Positions 17,267 to 23,987 of a stretch of 23,987 nucleotides of DNA are shown in pieces (position 1 is the stretch's first letter; each line of letters begins with the position of its first letter). The notes beneath the pieces were generated by a model, which saw nothing but the letters and a program-made list of their open reading frames with translations, was not told the origin of the DNA and ran no database searches. The stretch comes from JAUXFS01 sp050329575 (GTDB lineage Bacteria > Pseudomonadota > Alphaproteobacteria > Rhodospirillales > Defluviicoccaceae): contig JBHJOP010000056.1 in the NCBI GenBank assembly GCA_050329575.1, positions 1-23,987 of the forward strand, given 5' to 3'. A program made the position numbers and the translations under genes.

Positions 17267-19179
17267 GACGATTTCCGATCGCAGCGCTGATCGGTGCGAT
17301 GGTTGTTGGCGTCGCGGCGTCCGCCGAGGCGTGGGTCGAGCCGCCGTTCCTGGCGGCACGGGTGGCGGCGAAGCAGTTGCCGCCGATCGAACAGCGGCTT
17401 CCCGAGAACCCGTCGGTGGAGGCGCTCGATCGCCCCTGGCAGACGCCCGGCCGCCACGGCGGGACGCTGCGGATGCTGATGGGACGAGCCCAGGACACCC
17501 GGATGATGGTCGTCTACGGCTACGCCCGGCTGGTCGGCTTCGATGCGGAGTGGAACTTCGTTCCCGACATCGTCGCCGACTTCACCGTCGAGGACGACCG
17601 CGTCTTCACGTTCCGCCTGCGGAAGGGGCACAGGTGGTCCGACGGCCATCCGTTCACCGCCGATGATTTCCGGTTCTACTGGGAGGACGTGCTCAACAAC
17701 GCCGAGCTTCATCCCTCCGGGGTGCCGCAGGTGTTCAGGGTCGACGGCAAGCCGCCCCGCTTCGAGGTCGTCGACGAAACCACCGTCCGCTACACCTGGG
17801 ACGGGCCCAATCCCCACTTCCTGCCGCTCCTCGCCGGGGCCCGGCCGGAGCCCCTCTACCAGCCCGCCCACCACATGAAACGGTTCCACGCCGGCTACGT
17901 CGATGCGGAGACGCTGCGGCGCAAGGTCGCCGAAGAGCGTCACCGGAACTGGGAGTCGCTTTTCTTCCACCACGGCCACCAGTACCAGAACGACGATCCG
18001 ACCCTGCCGACCCTGCAGCCGTGGGTGCTGGTCACCACACCGCCCTCGACCCGCTTCGTGTTCGAGCGCAACCCCTACTACCACCGCGTCGATCCCGAAG
18101 GCCGGCAGCTTCCCTACATCGACACGGTGACGTTCACGGTGGTCAGCCCGAAGCTGATCCCCGCCAAGACCGCGGCGGGCGATGCCGACCTGCAGGCGCG
18201 CGCCCTCGGGTTCGACAATTTCGCCGTCCTCAAGCAGGGCGAACGGCGGCACGACTTCTCCGTCCGGCTGTGGCGCACCGCACGCGGCTCCGAACTCGCG
18301 CTGCTGCCCAATCTCACCACCATCGACGCCGCCTGGCGCCCGCTGCTCCGCGACGTGAACTTCCGGCGCGCGCTGTCGCTGGCGATCAACCGCGCCGAGA
18401 TCAACCAGGTGATCTTCTTCGGGCTGGCGCAGCCCGCGAACGATACGGTGCTGCCCGCGAGCCCACTGCACAAGCCCGCGTTCACGACCCTGTGGGCCGA
18501 GTTCGACCCCGACCAGGCGAACCGGCTGCTCGACCAGATCGGCCTCGGGAAACGCAACGCGGAGGGCATCCGGTTGTTTCCCGACGGCCGAACGGCGGAA
18601 CTGATCGTCGAGACGGCGGGCGAGAACCCGACCGAGGTCGACGTCCTGCAGCTGGTTCGCGACGCCTGGCAGAAGATCGGCATCAGGCTGCACATCAAGC
18701 CGCAGCAGCGCGAGGTGCTGCGCAACCGGGTGTTCGCCGGCGCGGCGACGATGTCGGTCTGGTCGGGCATCGAGAATGCGCTGCCCAACGCCGACACCTC
18801 GCCCAGGGAGCTGGCGCCGACCAGCCAGTACCAGCTCTACTGGCCGAAGTGGGGGCTCCATTTCGAGACCCGCGGACAGGCCGGCGAGCCGATCGACCTG
18901 GAACCGGCCGCGGAACTGGCGCGCCTCAACGACGCCTGGGAAGCGGCCCGCGATGCCGCCGAACGGGCCGCGATCTGGCAACGGATGCTGACCATTCGCG
19001 CCGAGCAGGTGTTCACGATCGGCACCGTCCAGGGGGTGCCGCAGCCGGTCGTCGTCTCCAACCGGCTGCGCAACGTCCCCGAGGAGGGAATCTACAACTG
19101 GGATCCCGGGGCGCACTTCGGCCTCTATCGCCCGGACGTGTTCTGGTGGGCCGACGGCGCGGACCGCACCGGGAAGTGA
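17263..19179 (+). CDS. Periplasmic substrate-binding protein (SBP_bac_5 family) of a Dpp/Yej-type ABC importer
   Basis: A 638-residue solute-binding protein of the oligopeptide (family 5) class. Residues 1-23 are a Sec signal peptide (basic MRR, hydrophobic core, cleavage likely after ASAEA). The mature protein shows the family signature FTFRLRKGHRWSDGHPFTADDFRFYWE (from about residue 108), RFVFERNPYYHRVD, and the late domain VNFRRALSLAINRAEINQVIFFG. It is longer than the usual 500-550 residues, as are several YejA-like proteins that bind bulky ligands. It has no lipobox Cys, so it is soluble in the periplasm. ATG overlaps the ATPase stop, with GGAGG seven bases upstream. It delivers substrate to the permeases that follow. 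Ligand could be a peptide, an opine-like compound or an oligosaccharide; the operon neighbours make a glycan fragment worth considering. Confidence 0.93.
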
Positions 19180-19189
19180 TCGCCGCCCG

Positions 19190-20188
19190 ATGCTGACCTT
19201 CCTCAGCCGCCGGCTGCTGACGATGATCCTCTCCTTGCTGGTGATCAGCGCGCTGGTGTTCATCTTCATCCAGTTGCCCCCCGGCGATTACCTGAGCGCC
19301 TACATCTCGCAGCTGCAGGCGCAGGGCGAGATGGTGCCGCCGGAGAAGATCGAGTTCCTGCGCAGCCAGTACGGCCTCGACCGGCCGCTGGTCGAGCAGT
19401 ACTTCGTCTGGCTGTTCGGCCTCCTGCAGGGCGATCTCGGTTATTCCTTCGAGTACAACCGGCCGGTGACCGAGGTGGTGGGCGACCGGCTGCTGCTGAC
19501 CCTGGTGCTCAACTTCGCGACGGTCCTGTTCATCTATGTCGTCTCCTTTCCGATCGGCGTCTACTCGGCGACCCATCAGTACAGCTGGGGTGACCACGGC
19601 CTGACGTTCGTCGGGCTGCTCGGGCTCGCGACGCCGAACTTCCTGCTCGCCCTGATCCTGATGTATCTCGCCAACGTCTGGTTCGGCACCTCGATCGGCA
19701 CCCTGATGGCCGAGCAGTACATCGACCAGCCGTGGACGTGGCCCAAGGTGCTCTCCGTGCTCGAACACCTGTGGGTGCCGGTGTTCGTGATCGGTACCTC
19801 CGGCACCGCCGGGATGATCCGCCGGCTGCGTGCCAACCTGCTCGACGAGCTGCAGAAACAGTACGTGGTCACCGGCCGGGCCAAGGGCCTGCCGCCGGGC
19901 CGGCTGCTCGTCAAGTATCCGCTGCGGATGGCCCTCAATCCGTTCATCGCCGACATCGGCAATCTGCTGCCGCAGGTGGTGTCGGGCTCGGTGATCGTCT
20001 CGGCGGTGATGTCGTTGCAGACCACCGGGCCGATGCTGCTGAGCGCGCTGCAGAGCCAGGACATGTACCTCGCCGGATCGTTCCTGATGTTCCTGGCGGT
20101 GCTGACGGTGATCGGGATGTTCCTCTCCGATCTGCTGCTGGCGGTCCTCGATCCCCGCATCCGGCTGACCGGAAAGGTCCAGCAGTGA
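19190..20188 (+). CDS. Dpp/Yej-type ABC importer permease, subunit B
   Basis: A 332-residue inner-membrane permease of the DppB/OppB class. A first helix (8-28) is followed by the periplasmic stretch with FLRSQYGLDRPLVEQYFVWL and GDLGYSFEYNRPV, then about five more helices. The EAA loop that docks onto the ATPase is at about 229-250 (GRAKGLPPGRLLVKYPLRMALN), and the C-terminus DPRIRLTG is characteristic. It starts 10 bases after the binding-protein stop, and its stop overlaps the next gene's GTG start (GTGA). With the C-subunit it forms the translocation channel for the substrate captured by the 638-residue binding protein. Confidence 0.94.
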   Translation: MLTFLSRRLLTMILSLLVISALVFIFIQLPPGDYLSAYISQLQAQGEMVPPEKIEFLRSQYGLDRPLVEQYFVWLFGLLQGDLGYSFEYNRPVTEVVGDRLLLTLVLNFATVLFIYVVSFPIGVYSATHQYSWGDHGLTFVGLLGLATPNFLLALILMYLANVWFGTSIGTLMAEQYIDQPWTWPKVLSVLEHLWVPVFVIGTSGTAGMIRRLRANLLDELQKQYVVTGRAKGLPPGRLLVKYPLRMALNPFIADIGNLLPQVVSGSVIVSAVMSLQTTGPMLLSALQSQDMYLAGSFLMFLAVLTVIGMFLSDLLLAVLDPRIRLTGKVQQ

Positions 20189-21339
20189 CCGACCGCCTGC
20201 CCCACTACGTCGATCCGGCGCCGTTCGACGTCCAGGAGGCGGAGCGGCTGACGCCCGAGCAGGAGCGCTACTACATGGCCTCCCAGTGGCGGATGATGTG
20301 GTGGCGGTTCCGGCGCCACCGGCTGGCGGTGGTGGCCGGCATCGTGCTGCTGGCCTCCTACGCCTCGATCGTGGTCGCCGAGTTCCTCGCCCCCTACGAT
20401 CTCCACACCCGCCACAGCGAGTTCATCTACGCGCCGCCGCAGACGGTTCGCCTGTTCCACGACGGACGCCTCGTCGGACCGTTCGTCTACGGTCTCAGCT
20501 TCCGTCTCAATCTCGAGACGCTGCAGCGCGAGTATGCGACCGACCGTTCGAACGTGCAGCCGATCCGCTTCTTCTGTCTCGGCGATGCCTACGAGCTCTG
20601 GGGCCTGGTGCCGGGCCGGCTGCACCTGATCTGTCCCGCGGAGGGGGGAACGCTGTTCCTGCTCGGCACCGACCGCCTCGGCCGCGACATGGCGTCGAGA
20701 CTGATCCTCGGCGGGCGCATCTCGCTCACCGTCGGGCTGGTCGGCATCGTCATCAGCTTCCTGCTCGGCATCTCCATCGGCGGCGCCGCCGGCTTCTTCG
20801 GCGGCTGGGTCGACCATGTCGTGCAGCGGGTGATCGAGATCCTGCGCTCGCTGCCGGAGCTGCCGCTGTGGATGGCGCTGTCGGCGGCGCTGCCGGTGAC
20901 CTGGAGCCCGATCCTGGTGTTCCTCGGCATCACCGTCATCCTCGGCCTGCTCGACTGGCCCGGCCTCGCCCGCGCGGTGCGCTCGAAGCTGCTGGCGCTG
21001 CGCGAGGAGGACTACTGCGCGGCGGCGCGGCTGATGGGGGCGCCGCCCGGCCGGATCATCGCCCGCCACCTGCTGCCCAACTTCATGAGCCACCTGATCG
21101 CCTCGGCGACGCTGTCGATCCCGTCGATGATCCTCGGCGAGACGGCGCTCAGCTTCCTCGGCCTCGGGCTGAGGCCGCCGATCACCAGCTGGGGGGTGCT
21201 GCTGGTCGAGGCCCAGAACATCGAGGCGGTGGCGCTCTATCCGTGGCTGCTGCTGCCGATGCTGCCGGTGGTGGTGACGGTGCTGGCCTTCAACTTCCTC
21301 GGCGACGGGCTGCGCGACGCCGCCGACCCCTACGAGTAG
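20185..21339 (+). CDS. Dpp/Yej-type ABC importer permease, subunit C, with extended periplasmic segment
   Basis: A 384-residue DppC/OppC-class permease. It has an N-terminal cytoplasmic tail, a first helix (47-67), then an unusually long periplasmic stretch (about 70-157) before the conserved LGTDRLGRDMASRLI (160-174); ordinary DppC proteins have only a few dozen residues here. The remaining helices include the EAA loop AAARLMGAPPGRIIARHLLPN (279-299) and LGETALSFLGLGLRPP. The GTG at 20185 overlaps the stop of the B subunit; AAGG lies seven bases upstream. It is the last gene of the plus-strand operon. The insertion also carries two Cys (131 and 150) that could form a disulfide. Substrate as for the binding protein. 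Confidence 0.94.
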   Translation: MTDRLPHYVDPAPFDVQEAERLTPEQERYYMASQWRMMWWRFRRHRLAVVAGIVLLASYASIVVAEFLAPYDLHTRHSEFIYAPPQTVRLFHDGRLVGPFVYGLSFRLNLETLQREYATDRSNVQPIRFFCLGDAYELWGLVPGRLHLICPAEGGTLFLLGTDRLGRDMASRLILGGRISLTVGLVGIVISFLLGISIGGAAGFFGGWVDHVVQRVIEILRSLPELPLWMALSAALPVTWSPILVFLGITVILGLLDWPGLARAVRSKLLALREEDYCAAARLMGAPPGRIIARHLLPNFMSHLIASATLSIPSMILGETALSFLGLGLRPPITSWGVLLVEAQNIEAVALYPWLLLPMLPVVVTVLAFNFLGDGLRDAADPYE

Positions 21340-21352
21340 CGTCGCCGAGACG

Positions 21353-21378
21353 CCGCGGCTGCCGCCCCGCCGCCGCGG
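21353..21378 (+). terminator. GC-rich hairpin after the importer operon (weak terminator candidate)
   Basis: CCGCGGC (21353-21359) pairs with GCCGCGG (21372-21378) around a 12-base loop, starting 14 bases after the permease stop. No T-run follows, so it would be at most a weak or Rho-assisted terminator or an RNA 3'-end stabiliser. Confidence 0.25.
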
Positions 21379-21498
21379 GCCGGAAATGGCTACGTTCTGT
21401 CGACATCGGGGGCCGTTTTGACGACGTTCGTTGCGCCCCCGTGGCGGTCAACCCGTTGAGTCCACGAGAAACCCGCCCTCAGCGGCGGCGAAGCGTCG

Positions 21499-21642
21499 AC
21501 AAAAGTAGGCAAAAGTCGTCCTTTCTCCGGGTCAAGTCGTTGATATTCCACGATCACGCTCGGTCGGGGGCGTCCACAAATGTCGCCATGAATTCCTGAC
21601 AACGGCTTGATCTCAAAGCGCTTCTTCCCGGGACGAAAGTAG
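21499..21642. repeat. Four-copy 10-base motif, consensus RCRAAWGTMG
   Basis: Copies are ACAAAAGTAG (21499-21508), GCAAAAGTCG (21509-21518), ACAAATGTCG (21576-21585) and ACGAAAGTAG (21633-21642). The first two abut exactly at a 10-base period. Copies one and three share an extended 18-base context (21493-21510 and 21570-21587; 14 identical bases). This pattern suggests multiple binding sites for one protein, for instance the end of a Tn7/Mu-like transposon; no transposase is present in the window. Confidence 0.5.
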
Positions 21643-21712
21643 ACATCCGGGCGATCCGGGACCCCGTGACGGCGCCCGGACGGTCATCTCGCCCCGACGA
21701 TGGACAAGAGCG

Positions 21713-21759
21713 TTTTTCCCTTGGTATATCCCCGGGTCGGCGCCAAACCAAGGAAAAAA
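21713..21759. repeat. Inverted repeat with T-rich and A-rich arms
   Basis: TTTTTCCCTTGG (21713-21724) and CCAAGGAAAAAA (21748-21759) are inverted copies with one mismatch, separated by 23 bases. The T-run is in the 5' arm on both strands, so it is not itself a standard terminator stem. Confidence 0.45.
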
Positions 21760-21807
21760 AGCCTGACCGCTGTCGGGCGACGGCGGGGCGGAGCCGGCCG
21801 ACGGCTC
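21754..21807 (-). terminator. Probable terminator of the RTX gene
   Basis: Reading the minus strand from the RTX stop at 21816, a perfect 6-bp hairpin (GAGCCG/CGGCTC with a 5-base loop, 21791-21807) begins nine bases downstream. It is followed by a second GC-rich imperfect dyad (21761-21784) directly before a run of seven T (21754-21760). The second dyad plus T7 has the form of an intrinsic terminator, although its stem is interrupted. Confidence 0.45.
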
Positions 21808-21815
21808 GGGCGCCG

Positions 21816-23519
21816 TCAGGTGAAGGCGAAATCGTCGGCCTCCAGGCCGGTGACGCCGAGCACCAGGATGGTGCCGGCCTGGCGGCCGTCGGCGAGGCTG
21901 GCGGTCAGGTCGATCAGGCTGTCGCCGTCCTGCTCGGTGATGACCAGTTCGGCGAACTCGTCGAGGGCGTCGCCGTAGCGGCGGATCAGGAGGGTGTCGA
22001 GGCCGCGCTCGAAGTCGGTGATGGTGTCGTCGCCGCCGACGCCCAGGAACACGAACCGGTCGGGCCCGGCGCCGCCGGTGAGCCGGTCGTTGCCGCGGGC
22101 GCCTTGCAAGCGGTCGGCGCCGTCGCCGCCGTCGAGGGTGTCGTCGCCGCGGTCGCCGACCAGGTTGTCGTCGCCGGCGCCGCCGTTGAGGACGTCGTTG
22201 CCGGCGTTCCCCCGCAGCCGGTCGTTGCCGTCGCCGCCGTCGAGGGTGTCGTCGCCGCGATCACCGGACAGGGTGTCGCTGCCGGCGCCACCCGAGAGGA
22301 CGTCGTGGCCCTCGCCGCCGAAGAGCAGGTCGCTGCCCTGTCGGCCGTCGAGGACGTCGTTACCGTCCTCGCCGTAGAGGGTGTCGGCGCCGGTGCCGCC
22401 GATCAGGGTATCGTCGTCCGGCCCTCCGACGAGAAGGATACCCGGCGGAGGGAATTGCGGTCGGCCGAACACGACGTAGGTCTGGTCGGCCCCAGGCGCC
22501 CCGATGAGCAGGTCGTCGTAGCCATCGCCGTTGACGTCGCCGGCCCCGCTCACCGACCGGCCGGACCGGTCCTCTTCGTCGATGCCGATGATCACGAAGC
22601 CGTTGGCGCCGTCGAGATCGGCGAGCTCGAGGCGGGCGGCGAAGCCGCCGGCCTTGCCGAACACCACGTAACTCTGGCCGGCATACCCCTTGCCATTGGG
22701 GTCGGCATGGTACGCCCCGATGAGCAGGTCGGCGAAGCCGTCGCCGTTGACGTCGCCGGCCCCGCTCACCGACAGGCCGGACCGGTCCCCCGCGTTGATG
22801 CCGTCGATCACGAAGCCGTTGGCGCCGTCGAGATCGGCGAGCTCGAAGCTGGCGGCGAAGCCGCCGGCCTTGCCGAACACCACGTAACTCTGGCCGGCAT
22901 ACTGCTTGCCATTCGGGTCGGCAAAAGGCGCCCCGATGAGCAGGTCGGCGAAGCCGTCGCCGTTGACGTCGCCGGCCGCGCTCACCGAACCGCCGGACCA
23001 GTCCCCCGCCTTGGCGCCGTTGATCACGAAGCCGTTGCTGCCGTCGAGATCGGCGAGATCGAGGCCGGCGGTGAAGCCGCCGGCCTTGCCGAACACCACG
23101 TAGCTCTGGCCGGCATACCCCTTGCCATTCGGGTCGGCCCTCGGCGCCCCGATGAGCAGGTCGGCGAAGCCGTCGCCGTTGACGTCGCCGGCCCCGCTCA
23201 CCGAATAGCCGGAAAAGTCGAACGGATTGATGCCGTTGATCACGAAGCCGTTGGTGCCGTCGAGGGTGGCGGGATCGAGGCGGGCTTCGAAGCCGCCGGC
23301 CTTGCCGAACACCACGTAGCTCTGGCCGGCATCCCGCTTGCCATTCGGGTCGGCCCCCGACGCAGCGATGAGGAGGTCGTCGTAGCCGTCGCCGTTGACG
23401 TCGCCGGCCCCGCTCACCGAAGAGCCGGACCAGTCCCCCGCCTTGTCGCCATCGATCACGAAGCCGTTGCTGCCGTCGAGATCGGCGAGATCGAACACCG
23501 CCGCTGGATTGGTCGCCAC
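21816..23519 (-). CDS. RTX-type secreted protein with five FG-GAP (integrin-alpha-like) repeats
   Basis: A 567-residue, acidic, Gly/Asp-rich protein. Residues 9-352 form five FG-GAP repeats of 72 residues (the last is shortened by loss of the PNGK..AGQ part), each with a calcium-binding DVNGDG(F/Y)(A/D)DLLI motif and SYVVFGKAGGF. Residues about 365-490 are RTX nonapeptides (GGxGxDxLx, e.g. GGAGNDVLN-like units) that fold into a parallel beta-roll on binding calcium. Residues 490-567 are the typical C-terminal region ending ADDFAFT, as in type I secretion substrates. No signal peptide is present, consistent with export by an unlinked type I system. The GTG at 23519 is chosen because a strong GGGAGGGGAGAGGGG tract lies just upstream; a TTG at 23588 gives an unrelated basic extension. 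No protease or lipase domain is visible, so adhesion or matrix function is likeliest. Confidence 0.9.
   Translation of the reverse strand: MATNPAAVFDLADLDGSNGFVIDGDKAGDWSGSSVSGAGDVNGDGYDDLLIAASGADPNGKRDAGQSYVVFGKAGGFEARLDPATLDGTNGFVINGINPFDFSGYSVSGAGDVNGDGFADLLIGAPRADPNGKGYAGQSYVVFGKAGGFTAGLDLADLDGSNGFVINGAKAGDWSGGSVSAAGDVNGDGFADLLIGAPFADPNGKQYAGQSYVVFGKAGGFAASFELADLDGANGFVIDGINAGDRSGLSVSGAGDVNGDGFADLLIGAYHADPNGKGYAGQSYVVFGKAGGFAARLELADLDGANGFVIIGIDEEDRSGRSVSGAGDVNGDGYDDLLIGAPGADQTYVVFGRPQFPPPGILLVGGPDDDTLIGGTGADTLYGEDGNDVLDGRQGSDLLFGGEGHDVLSGGAGSDTLSGDRGDDTLDGGDGNDRLRGNAGNDVLNGGAGDDNLVGDRGDDTLDGGDGADRLQGARGNDRLTGGAGPDRFVFLGVGGDDTITDFERGLDTLLIRRYGDALDEFAELVITEQDGDSLIDLTASLADGRQAGTILVLGVTGLEADDFAFT
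22050..22427 (-). repeat. RTX nonapeptide-coding repeat array
   Basis: About thirteen tandem 27-base units encoding GGxGxDxLx-type nonapeptides (residues about 365-490 of the RTX protein). They are a protein-coding array that binds calcium, not a DNA-level repeat element. Confidence 0.85.
22464..23495 (-). repeat. Five tandem 216-base DNA repeats encoding FG-GAP units
   Basis: Units are at 23280-23495, 23064-23279, 22848-23063, 22632-22847 and a truncated 22464-22631. Blocks such as the segment encoding AGQSYVVFGKAGGF, and the one encoding SGAGDVNGDGF, are almost identical at DNA level between units, and the 216-base phase is exact across the first four. This points to recent tandem amplification or gene conversion. 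Confidence 0.9.
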
Positions 23520-23534
23520 GCCCCTCTCCCCTCC
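23520..23534 (-). promoter_or_regulatory. Purine-rich ribosome binding site of the RTX gene
   Basis: On the minus strand the GTG start is directly preceded by a GGAGGGGAGAGGGGC tract. It decides the start over upstream in-frame codons. Confidence 0.65.
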
Positions 23535-23680
23535 CGCACCCTGATCCACCCACCCGCCACGGCGGCGCCCGCTTCGGCAAACCCGCAACGCTGATTTCGC
23601 AGCTCAGCATTGCGCCTTCGGCATGCCCACCGGCGGCGATGACGTGCGGCGGCGGCCGGCCATCCGGCCCGGTTCGCCGG

Positions 23681-23987
23681 GAGGCTTTCGTGGATGGCGG
23701 GAACGGCGGTGTTCGGAGCCGGCCAAACCCTCTCGACAACCCTCCAGGTGCGTTCGTCGATCACCTGATCGCAGGCATGACGCAGCACCTTACCGCGGTC
23801 CAAGACCGCCCGCCAGGGGATATCGGGACATTCGTCCTCGAGACTCGAAGGCAAATGCCGCGACGCAACGGACAGGCGCTCGAAAGGTCGCTCCACGGCC
23901 GCGGCCGCATCCGTGTCGTCCGCGTCATCCGCCAGCGGTTTGTTTTTCGTAAGCCGCTCGATCCCGGCGATGGCCGCGAGCCTGTGC
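23681..23987 (-). pseudogene. HepT/DUF86-like toxin fragment (5' end outside window, 3' end abnormal)
   Basis: The minus-strand frame reads from the right edge through HRLAAIAGIERLTKNK, AVERPFERLSVASRHL and PDIPWRAVLDRGKVLRHACDQV to TWRVVERVW. This follows the plan of HepT-like (DUF86) proteins: a first helix with AI..IE, an AV.R..E central helix, the 'P.IPW' turn and the 'G..LRHxY..V...W..V' region. HepT is the RNase toxin of HepT/MntA modules and is AMPylated on the Tyr of its RX4HXY motif. Here that Tyr is Cys (RHAC). After about HESL (23681) the frame runs on without the family's usual stop, through low-complexity sequence into the RTX gene to 23456. The missing Tyr and lost end suggest decay; the partner nucleotidyltransferase would lie outside to the right if present. 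Confidence 0.55.

Larger units (their letters stand above)
21340..21815. other. 476-base intergenic region between convergent genes
   Basis: No convincing gene is present. The stretch is visibly lower in G+C than its neighbours and contains stops in all frames that would otherwise extend the flanking genes. It holds a GC-rich hairpin just after the permease stop, a 7-bp stem with a 21-base loop (CGGGGGC at 21407-21413 pairing with GCCCCCG at 21435-21441), four copies of a short AAAGT-type motif (21499-21642), an inverted repeat (21713-21759) and a probable minus-strand terminator (21754-21807). Confidence 0.6.

Noticed and set aside
21390..21751. Short minus-strand frames in the convergent gap
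   Set aside because: Translations of 65-70 residues have no recognisable domain and no supporting ribosome site; their partial resemblance to each other (TFVDA/TFVPG) simply reflects the repeated AAAGT motifs in the DNA.
21713..21759. Inverted repeat as a bidirectional terminator
   Set aside because: Bidirectional terminators have A-runs in the 5' arm and T-runs after the stem; here the order is reversed on both strands. Only the separate GC-rich dyad before T7 was kept as a terminator candidate.
22464..23495. Possible CRISPR array or satellite repeat
   Set aside because: The 216-base units are in frame, encode FG-GAP motifs and have no spacer/repeat alternation.
21666..23594. A 642-codon plus-strand frame with striking repeats (VAVDVAGPAHR-type)
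   Set aside because: The repetition is the mirror of the FG-GAP/RTX coding repeats on the minus strand; the minus frame has the canonical calcium-binding motifs and a strong ribosome site.

Overview
The window is GC-rich, densely coding DNA with strong G/C third positions, GTG starts and many 1-4 base stop/start overlaps. The protein families (SLC13/RCK_C permeases, a HAD-IIIC/FkbH-like enzyme, MurG-like glycosyltransferases, a YejF/DppDF-type fused ATPase, an orphan RTX protein) suggest a free-living alphaproteobacterium, perhaps Rhodospirillales-like. That taxonomic call is an inference from gene content. No rRNA, tRNA, CRISPR array or intact mobile element was seen.

Left part (1-9089, minus strand), read from right to left: a HAD-IIIC (FkbH-like) enzyme with a cysteine-rich N-terminus; a large ABC exporter-like protein whose nucleotide-binding domain is about twice the normal length and has lost nearly every catalytic residue; a small cyclic-nucleotide-binding protein; and two tandem paralogous SLC13-type permeases with RCK_C domains, the second cut by the left edge. 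Spacing allows one transcription unit.

Centre (9260-21339, plus strand): a tight, probably single operon of ten genes diverging from the HAD-IIIC gene across a 170-base region that carries a palindromic element. It encodes a MurG-like glycosyltransferase, two GT4-type glycosyltransferases, a second MurG-like glycosyltransferase, a polysaccharide-deacetylase-like protein, a small membrane protein with a PH-like domain, and a complete Dpp/Yej-type ABC importer (fused double ATPase, periplasmic binding protein, two permeases). The two divergent units look like one locus: four glycosyltransferases, a deacetylase and a HAD-type enzyme would build a cell-envelope or secreted glycan, while the unusual ABC protein with its cyclic-nucleotide sensor and the importer would move precursors, products or fragments. 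The identity of the glycan cannot be read from the sequence.

Right part (21340-23987): a 476-base gap between convergent genes holds four copies of a short AAAGT-type motif, two in perfect 10-base tandem, and a likely minus-strand terminator. Then comes an RTX protein without a signal peptide, made of five FG-GAP repeats (encoded by 216-base DNA repeats) followed by RTX nonapeptides and a type I secretion-like C-terminus. At the right edge a minus-strand HepT/DUF86-like toxin fragment is visible; it lacks the conserved Tyr and a proper end, and is probably a remnant.

The best candidates for undescribed biology are the ABC protein with a degenerate, internally expanded ATPase domain and its glycan-synthesis neighbourhood.
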